The notes under the pieces are model-generated. The model was not told the origin of the DNA and ran no database searches. It worked only from the letters and a program-made list of their open reading frames with translations. A DNA stretch of 64,000 nucleotides from Guyparkeria hydrothermalis (GTDB lineage: Bacteria > Pseudomonadota > Gammaproteobacteria > Halothiobacillales > Halothiobacillaceae): assembly GCF_023555375.1 (NCBI RefSeq), contig NZ_JAJSEE010000005.1, positions 167,267 through 231,266 on the forward strand, given 5' to 3'. The translations under genes and the position numbers were made by a program. Position 1 is the first letter of the stretch, and every line of letters starts with the position of its first letter. Positions 57,455 through 64,000 of this stretch are shown here, piece after piece.

Positions 57455-57985
57455 TCAGTCCTCGGGCTGGCGTTCGTTGCAGTAGGGGGCGAGTTCGTCG
57501 ACCAGTGCCTCGAGGCCGAGACGGATCTCGCGCAGGTCCAGCTGGCGACCGGCGGGGAGGGGAGCTTCCGCGGGAGGCGCGGACGGCACGGTGTCGTTCC
57601 CGGCCTCGCCCTGCGGGTCGAGCGCCAGCAGGTTGCCGCCGCTCTGGCTGATGCGCTCGCGCATGTCGCGCACGGCTTCCAGCGCACTCGAGGACTCGCG
57701 CGAGGAGGCCTTGGGCAGGGCGGCGAGTTGCTGGCGGGCGCCGGCGATGGTGAAGCCCTGGTCGTAGAGCAGGGTGCGGATCAGGCGGATCAGCTCGATG
57801 TCGTGGCGTTGGTAGTAGCGGCGGTTGCCGCGGCGCTTGATCGGCTTGAGCGGTTCGAATTCCTGCTCCCAGTAACGCAGCACGTGCGACTTGACGTCGC
57901 AGAGCTGGCCGACTTCCCCGATGGTGAAGTACCGCTTGCTCGGGATCGGCGGGAAGGTGAATTCAGTCTTGCTCTGGGCCGTCAT
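57455..57985 (-). CDS. MerR-family transcriptional regulator (ihfA-linked)
   Basis: A 176-residue protein. The MerR helix-turn-helix is [26 protein letters not shown] and [23 protein letters not shown]. The C-terminal half is low-complexity. A MerR gene directly after ihfA is a common gammaproteobacterial arrangement; its target is unknown. It overlaps ihfA by 23 bases. Confidence 0.9.
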   Translation of the reverse strand: MTAQSKTEFTFPPIPSKRYFTIGEVGQLCDVKSHVLRYWEQEFEPLKPIKRRGNRRYYQRHDIELIRLIRTLLYDQGFTIAGARQQLAALPKASSRESSSALEAVRDMRERISQSGGNLLALDPQGEAGNDTVPSAPPAEAPLPAGRQLDLREIRLGLEALVDELAPYCNERQPED

Positions 57986-58265
57986 AGGCTTCCACCAGCG
58001 ACTTGAGTTTCTGGCCGGCGCGGAAGGTCACCACCCGGCGGGCGGTGACGGGAATCATCTCCCCGGTGCGCGGGTTGCGCCCGGGGCGTTCGTTCTTGTC
58101 CCGCAGCTGGAAATTGCCGAAGCCGGAGAGCTTGATGTCCTCGCCCGATTCCAGCACCTGTCGCATCTCCTCGAAGAAGAGATCGACGAAGTCCTTGGCC
58201 TCACGCTTGTTGAGGCCAAGTTCGTTGTGCAGCGTTTCTACCAGATCCGCTTTCGTAAGAGCCAT
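57963..58265 (-). CDS. ihfA: IhfA, integration host factor alpha subunit
   Basis: A 100-residue DNA-bending HU/IHF protein: [74 protein letters not shown]. It forms a heterodimer with IhfB. The location after pheT is standard. Confidence 0.97.
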   Translation of the reverse strand: MALTKADLVETLHNELGLNKREAKDFVDLFFEEMRQVLESGEDIKLSGFGNFQLRDKNERPGRNPRTGEMIPVTARRVVTFRAGQKLKSLVEAYDGPEQD

Positions 58266-58288
58266 GTAAATCGGTTCCCGGGTTCAAG

Positions 58289-60664
58289 TCAACCGCGCAG
58301 CTCGACGTCGTGCTGGCGGAGGTGTTCGAGTATGTGGTTGATTGTATCGGTAATTTCGTCGTCGGTGAGGGTGCGTTCGTCATTCTGGAACACGAGCTTC
58401 ACCGCGAGCGATTGCTTGCCCTCGGCCACGCCTTCGCCGACATAGCGGTCGAACGGCTCCACGTCGCGCAGGAACTCGCCACCGGCCGCGCGGATCGCGC
58501 TCGACAGGTCGCTGAAGGCCAGCGAGGTCGGCGTGACCAGCGCGAGATCCCGGCGGATGCGCGGGAACTTCGACAGCGGCGCGCTCTGCGGCAACGGCCG
58601 GGCGTCGATGCCGGCGAGTGACAGGCGGGCGGCGAATACCGGGCCCTTGAGGTCGAAGGCCTTGAGCGTCTCGGGGTGCAGCGCACCGATCTCGCCCACG
58701 GCGTGACCGTCGACCAGTATCTCGGCCGACTGTCCGGGGTGCAGTGCGGGGTGTGTGCCTGCACGGAACGACAGGGCATTGCCCAACCCGAGCCCCTCGA
58801 GCAGATCCTCGAGATCGCCCTTGATGTCGTAGAAATCGACCGGGCGGGTCGCCTGGCCCCACTGTTCCGGGGCGGCGTGGCCGGCGGCGACGAAGGCCAG
58901 TTCGCCGGTCTCGCGCGCGGTCTCGGCGGTCGAGCCGGCGAAGCGGTGGCCGGTCTCGAACAGGCGGATCGCCGGCTGCTGGCGCTTCTGATTGTGGGCG
59001 ACCGCCTCCAGCAGACCCGGCCACAGGCTCTGGCGCATCACCGCCATCTGCGAGGCGATCGGGTTGGCCAGCTCGATCGGCGGGCTGTCGGGGGTGATCA
59101 CCGCATCCAGTTCGCGGTCGACGAAGCTGTAGGTGATCGCCTCGAAGTAGCCGCGGTCGGCCATCAGGTCGCCGATGCGCGTGGTGGTGTTGTCAGTGGC
59201 CGCCGGCAGCCCGATCTCCGGGGTCATGCGGGTGATCGGCGCGCGGAACTCGTCGTAGCCGATCAGGCGCGCCAGCTCCTCGAGCAGGTCCTCGGGAATG
59301 GCGAGATCGAAGCGGCGGGTCGGCGGCACCACGCTGAGCACGTTGCCGTCAGTGGTCACCTCGCAGCCCAGCCGGGTCAGGAGATCGGCAGCGCGGTCGG
59401 TCGCCACCGGCAGACCCAGGCGGCGCTCGGCCCAGTCCATGTCCAGGGTGATGGCCGCCGGGGCGGACAGCTCGCGGCCGCCGGTCGCCTCGACCACCGG
59501 CCCGGCCTGGCCGCCGAGCAGTTCGGTGATCAGCTGGGCGGCGCGGTCGATCGCCTGGCGCGGCAGGCTCGGGTCGACGCCGCGCTCGAAGCGGAAGGCC
59601 GCATCGGTGGACAGACCGAAGCGCCGGGCGCGGCCGGCGACCGCCTCGGGGGTGAAGTGGGCCGACTCGAGCACGATGCGCCGGGTCTCGCCGGACACGC
59701 CCGAGGGCTGGCTGCCGATGATGCCGGCCAGCGCGATCGGGTTGGCGGCATCGGCCACCACCAGGCAGTCGTCCTCGAGGGTCAGCTCCTGCTCGTTGAG
59801 GCCCACCATTTTCTCGCCGGCCTTGGCCCAGCGCACGCGGATATCGCCGTCGAGCCGGTCGGCATCGAAGGCGTGCATCGGCTGGCCGGTCTCGAGCATG
59901 ACGTAGTTCAGGAGATCGACGATCGGCTCGACGGTCGAGACGCCGGCGCGGCGCAGGCGCTCGGCAATCATCATGTCGGTGTCGCCGCGGGCCGGGATGG
60001 CCTCGATCACCTGGGTGAGGTAGACCGGGCAGGCATCGGCCGCCTCGATGCCTGCCGCGCGGGTCGATGTGACGCTCGCCGCCGGGGCGCGGGTCTCGGG
60101 GGCGTTGAGTGTGGCGTCGAACAGCGCGCTGCATTCCTGGGCCAGGCCGGCGATCGACAGCACGTCACCGCGGTTGGGGGTGATGCCGAGCTCGATCACG
60201 GCATCGTCGAGATCCAGCCATTCGCGCAGGTCACGGCCCACCGGGGCGTCGTCCGGCAGCTCCAGCAGGCCGTCGCGGGCGCTGGAAAGCCCCAGCTCGT
60301 CGGCGCCGCAGAGCATGCCGTGGGACGGCTCGCCGCGCAGCTTGGCCTTCTTGATCTTCATGCCGCCGGGCAGGGTGGCGCCCACCCGGGCCAGCGGGGC
60401 CTTGAGCCCCTCGCGGACGTTGGGCGCGCCGCAGACGACCTGCCAGGTGGTCTCGCCGTCGAACACCTCGGTGACGCGCAGCTTGTCGGCGTCCGGGTGC
60501 GGGCGCACGCTCTTGACCTCGGCGACGACGACGTTGTCGAAGGCCGGCGCGGCCGGTTCGATGGCGTCGACCTCGAGGCCGGCCATGGTCAGGCGATGGG
60601 CCAGCTCGTCGGTGTCGACCTGCGGGTCAATCCAGGTTCTCAGCCAGTTCTCGGAAAAAAGCAT
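58289..60664 (-). CDS. pheT: PheT, phenylalanyl-tRNA synthetase beta subunit
   Basis: A 791-residue subunit. It has the tRNA-binding EMAP-like domain (VVVAEVKSVRPHPDADKLRVTEVF), the B3/B4 editing domain, and the C-terminal ferredoxin-like anticodon-binding domain (LSKFPRIRRDLALVTP). It pairs with PheS to charge tRNA-Phe and clears Tyr-tRNA-Phe. Confidence 0.97.
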   Translation of the reverse strand: MLFSENWLRTWIDPQVDTDELAHRLTMAGLEVDAIEPAAPAFDNVVVAEVKSVRPHPDADKLRVTEVFDGETTWQVVCGAPNVREGLKAPLARVGATLPGGMKIKKAKLRGEPSHGMLCGADELGLSSARDGLLELPDDAPVGRDLREWLDLDDAVIELGITPNRGDVLSIAGLAQECSALFDATLNAPETRAPAASVTSTRAAGIEAADACPVYLTQVIEAIPARGDTDMMIAERLRRAGVSTVEPIVDLLNYVMLETGQPMHAFDADRLDGDIRVRWAKAGEKMVGLNEQELTLEDDCLVVADAANPIALAGIIGSQPSGVSGETRRIVLESAHFTPEAVAGRARRFGLSTDAAFRFERGVDPSLPRQAIDRAAQLITELLGGQAGPVVEATGGRELSAPAAITLDMDWAERRLGLPVATDRAADLLTRLGCEVTTDGNVLSVVPPTRRFDLAIPEDLLEELARLIGYDEFRAPITRMTPEIGLPAATDNTTTRIGDLMADRGYFEAITYSFVDRELDAVITPDSPPIELANPIASQMAVMRQSLWPGLLEAVAHNQKRQQPAIRLFETGHRFAGSTAETARETGELAFVAAGHAAPEQWGQATRPVDFYDIKGDLEDLLEGLGLGNALSFRAGTHPALHPGQSAEILVDGHAVGEIGALHPETLKAFDLKGPVFAARLSLAGIDARPLPQSAPLSKFPRIRRDLALVTPTSLAFSDLSSAIRAAGGEFLRDVEPFDRYVGEGVAEGKQSLAVKLVFQNDERTLTDDEITDTINHILEHLRQHDVELRG

Positions 60665-60771
60665 CGGGTGTCAGGTCCTCGGGCCTTGGTCCGGTCGGCC
60701 GCCGCGACAATTGCGGGGCCGGGCACAAATCGGTGGGTCGGCCGGTCACGCCGGCGCGACGGGAATCGGGT

Positions 60772-61898
<1,127 letters not shown>

Positions 61899-61908
61899 TG
61901 CCTTCAAC

Positions 61909-61932
61909 GAAAAAAGGCGCCACGGGGCGCCT
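61909..61932 (-). terminator. Terminator between rplT and pheS
   Basis: On the minus strand AAGGCGCC-CCGT-GGCGCCTT then TTTT. It separates ribosomal protein genes from pheST. Confidence 0.85.
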
Positions 61933-61988
61933 TCGAGAAGAACGGGAATGGGCGGCGAATGGCCGCCCGCTTCCGTGGCTGATCGAAA

Positions 61989-62348
61989 TCAGCCGGCCAG
62001 GGCGGCCTTCGCCTTCTCGGCCAGGGCGGCAAAGCCCGGCTTGTCGTGCACCGCGATGTCGGCGAGGACCTTGCGGTCGACCTCGACGTTGGCCTTGTTC
62101 AGGCCATCGATCATCCGGCTGTAGGACAGGCCGTTGTTGCGCGCCTCGGCGTTGATACGGGCAATCCACAGGCCGCGGAACACGCGCTTCTTCGCGCGAC
62201 GGTCACGATAGGCGTACTGCCCCGCCTTGATGACCGCCTGCTTGGCGGAGCGGTAGGTACGCGAACGGGCACCGTAGTAGCCCTTGGCCTTGTTCAGGAC
62301 CTTCTTGTGCTTGGCATGGGCGGTTACGCCACGCTTGACTCGTGCCAT
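61989..62348 (-). CDS. rplT: Ribosomal protein L20
   Basis: The 119-residue large-subunit protein L20: [30 protein letters not shown] and [23 protein letters not shown]. In E. coli L20 represses the rpmI-rplT mRNA. It follows rpmI by 11 bases. Confidence 0.98.
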   Translation of the reverse strand: MARVKRGVTAHAKHKKVLNKAKGYYGARSRTYRSAKQAVIKAGQYAYRDRRAKKRVFRGLWIARINAEARNNGLSYSRMIDGLNKANVEVDRKVLADIAVHDKPGFAALAEKAKAALAG

Positions 62349-62359
62349 GGTCTATCTCC

Positions 62360-62560
62360 TCACTTCTTGCCGTAGGGCATCATGCGCTCGACGAGCTGGA
62401 CGTCGGCCTCGTGGACGTAGGCCGGCGAACCGAGCTGACGCTTCCGCTTCGACGATTTCTTCGTGAGGATGTGACGCAGGTGCGACTGACGACGCTTGAC
62501 GCCGCCCGCGGTGATCTTGAACCGCTTCGCAGCCCCGCGATTAGTCTTGATCTTGGGCAT
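62360..62560 (-). CDS. rpmI: Ribosomal protein L35
   Basis: A 66-residue large-subunit protein: [36 protein letters not shown]. The ATG at 62560 has GGAG 6 bases upstream, preferred over a TTG two codons earlier. Confidence 0.97.
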   Translation of the reverse strand: MPKIKTNRGAAKRFKITAGGVKRRQSHLRHILTKKSSKRKRQLGSPAYVHEADVQLVERMMPYGKK

Positions 62561-62756
62561 GATCAACTCCAGTTCCGATTTGTTTTTGGATATCCGGCCA
62601 CGTCGGAGTGGTTAACGTGCGCGGACGACTTGGCTCATTTTCCGGCCTCCCGGAAGCCAGAGCAGCCCGGGGCCAAAAAAGAGCGCCGAATCATACTCCT
62701 TTTGCCGCGTGCTTGGCAAGGCCATGGGGCGGACAAGCCGCCCGGCGTACCGGGAA

Positions 62757-63167
62757 CTACCGGTGATACTCGCCGGCGCGCTCGGGCTGGAACAGTACTT
62801 CCTCGATGCGTACCTGCAACGTGCCGCCGCCCGGGCGCGGCCATTCCATCTCGTCGCCTTCCGACAAGCCGATCAGGGCACTGCCGATCGGGGCGAGGAT
62901 CGAGATGGTGCCGCCTTCCGGGGCGACGTCGCGCGGGTAGACCAGCGTGAGGCGGAACTCTTCGTCCGATGAGGTCACGCGGAACCGCACCGTGGAGTTC
63001 ATGGTGACCGTGTCGGGCGGGATCTCGTGCGGGTCGACCACGTCGGCGCGATCGAGCTCCCGGGCGAGATCCGCCTTGCCCGGGAAGGCGTCGGCCGGGG
63101 TCTGGTCGAGCAGCTTTTCCAGGCGTTCCAGATCGAGTTCGGTGATGACGATGCGTGGCTTGTCCAT
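62757..63167 (-). CDS. rnk: Rnk-like GreA/GreB C-terminal domain protein
   Basis: A 136-residue protein with the Rnk layout: N-terminal short coiled-coil (VITELDLERLEKLLDQ) and a FKBP-like GreA/B C-terminal domain (VTMNSTVRFRVTSSDEEFRLTLVYP; SILAPIGSALIGLSEGDEMEWP). Rnk proteins bind RNA polymerase. It is placed between infC and rpmI, which are usually adjacent. 62561-62756 shows GC-rich hairpins but no gene. Confidence 0.88.
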   Translation of the reverse strand: MDKPRIVITELDLERLEKLLDQTPADAFPGKADLARELDRADVVDPHEIPPDTVTMNSTVRFRVTSSDEEFRLTLVYPRDVAPEGGTISILAPIGSALIGLSEGDEMEWPRPGGGTLQVRIEEVLFQPERAGEYHR

Positions 63168-63218
63168 GTCGGTCGTTCCCCAATGGATGCCGCCCGCGAC
63201 AAAGCGGGAGGGTAATGT

Positions 63219-63245
63219 AAAAAAACCCCGCCGGAAAGGGCGGGG
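63219..63245 (-). terminator. Terminator after infC
   Basis: On the minus strand CCCCGCC-CTTTCC-GGCGGGG then seven T, 40 bases after the infC stop. Confidence 0.9.
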
Positions 63246-63284
63246 TCGATTCGGGCCGGTCGCGGAGGCGCGATCAGGCCGGCA

Positions 63285-63830
63285 CTACTTGTTCGTTCGC
63301 GGGGCCATCACCATGGTGGCCTGGCGGCCTTCCATGCGTGGCTTTTGCTCGACGGTGGCCAGATCCGACAGGTCTTCCTCGATGCGGGAGAGCAACTCGG
63401 CACCGAGGTCCCGGTGGGCCATCTCTCGGCCGCGGAAGCGCAGGGTGACCTTGACCTTGTCGCCGGATTCCAAGAAGCGGGTCGCGTTGCGCAGCTTGAC
63501 CTGGTAGTCGTGATCTTCCGTGCCAGGACGGAACTTCACTTCCTTGACCTCGATCTGCTTCTGCTTCTTGCGCGCCTCGGCCGCCTTCTTGCTCTGCTGA
63601 TACTTGAACTTGCCGAAGTCCATGATCTTGCAGACCGGCGGCTTGGCGGTGGGGGAGACCTCTACCAGGTCCATCCCGGCCGCGGCAGCGCGTTCCTTTG
63701 CTTCGTCCGTGTCGACGACACCAACCTGTTCACCGTTCTCGTCGACGAGTCGGACTTCCCGAATAGTGATCTGGTCATTGATCCTCGGGTCGTCGTTTTT
63801 GGCTGGACCCTTTCCGCGTTGTTGAGCGAT
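63285..63830 (-). CDS. infC: IF-3, translation initiation factor 3 (AUC start)
   Basis: The 181-residue initiation factor: [109 protein letters not shown] lies 7 bases before an ATC at 63830, which gives [12 protein letters not shown] as N-terminus. An in-frame TTG at 63845 overlaps the ribosome binding site and is unlikely. Non-AUG infC starts (AUU in E. coli) are the basis of IF-3 autoregulation. Confidence 0.95.
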   Translation of the reverse strand: MAQQRGKGPAKNDDPRINDQITIREVRLVDENGEQVGVVDTDEAKERAAAAGMDLVEVSPTAKPPVCKIMDFGKFKYQQSKKAAEARKKQKQIEVKEVKFRPGTEDHDYQVKLRNATRFLESGDKVKVTLRFRGREMAHRDLGAELLSRIEEDLSDLATVEQKPRMEGRQATMVMAPRTNK

Positions 63831-63916
63831 GTTCGTACCCTCCAATCAGGTTTGAACGGAAATAGTACCCCAGAGCGTGGCGCTCCGGGAGGTTTGGCGA
63901 AAAATTAGCACATAAG

Positions 63917-64000
63917 GGAAGGACTGCACCAATCCGATGCCACTCTGGCCTGGCGAGTCGTTCGTGATCAAGGCGTGATGTTGCCGGCGTGCCGGCGGCC
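63917..64000 (+). repeat. Cloverleaf intergenic repeat, copy 8 (cut by window edge)
   Basis: GGGAAGGACTGCACCAATCCGATGCCACTCTGG is the left outer stem, then arm A (CTGGCGAGTCGTTCGTGATCAAGGC). It sits upstream of infC. The right half is outside the window, so the outer stem pairing can be checked there (a CGGATTGGTGCAGTCCTTCCC-like right end is predicted). Confidence 0.85.

Overview
The window (about 66% GC by eye) looks like the chromosome of a halophilic or halotolerant, sulfur-oxidising chemolithoautotrophic gammaproteobacterium of the Halothiobacillus/Guyparkeria type. The main evidence is a complete alpha-carboxysome operon with form IA RuBisCO, fused on one strand to a DAB-type inorganic-carbon pump. 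The genus is an inference; no rRNA is present.

Layout. 1-2761 (minus): HAD phosphatase, ubiG and an MTA/SAH-type deaminase, an arrangement like PA3172-ubiG-PA3170 of Pseudomonas. 3314-8645 (plus): argD-argF, a PAS-GGDEF diguanylate cyclase, argA and rsmJ. 8673-11969 (minus): an ATP-grasp enzyme followed by a 679-residue protein with possible papain-like motifs. 12394-14746 (plus): DUF4174 protein, periplasmic DsrE-like protein, patatin-like protein. 14865-17625 (minus): DUF2058 protein and a long-form pyruvate kinase. 17938-20670 (plus): rhlE, a BrnT/CopG-like toxin-antitoxin pair and a second DsrE-like protein. 20701-24822 (minus): phosphite uptake and oxidation operon ptxABCD, with a truncated ptxE-like regulator.

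25427-44773 (minus) holds the carbon-concentrating operon. In transcription order it runs cbbL, cbbS, csoS2, csoSCA, csoS4A, csoS4B, csoS1C, csoS1A, csoS1B, a bacterioferritin-like gene, an acRAF-like gene, mcdA, mcdB, cbbO, dabB, a membrane-protein gene, dabA, a PII-like gene and cbbQ. It ends at a strong terminator at 25366-25403. cbbR is divergent at 44929, with a perfect inverted repeat in between. The operon thus encodes enzyme, shell, scaffold, carbonic anhydrase, assembly factor, positioning system, activase and bicarbonate supply. 45867-51341 holds a PAS-GGDEF protein, a porin, a DsrE-like protein, and an ECF sigma factor with an anti-sigma factor whose periplasmic part is DsrE-like. 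51418-63830 (mostly minus) is housekeeping: folA, thyA-lgt, a DUF255 protein, an OlsB-like acyltransferase, a MerR regulator-ihfA-pheT-pheS-rplT-rpmI-rnk-infC.

Two signals stand out. (1) Eight copies of an intergenic repeat of 170-270 bp fold into a terminal stem carrying two independent hairpin arms. Copies differ in sequence, but paired positions change together, and some copies have only one arm. One copy supplies the C-terminus of UbiG, one lies inside the carboxysome operon and one abuts a stop codon. (2) The ECF sigma/anti-sigma pair and the divergent DsrE-porin genes share matching promoters (GGAAT-N17-CGTCT), and the anti-sigma factor carries a DsrE-like sensor domain. This suggests an envelope response to reactive or sulfane sulfur.
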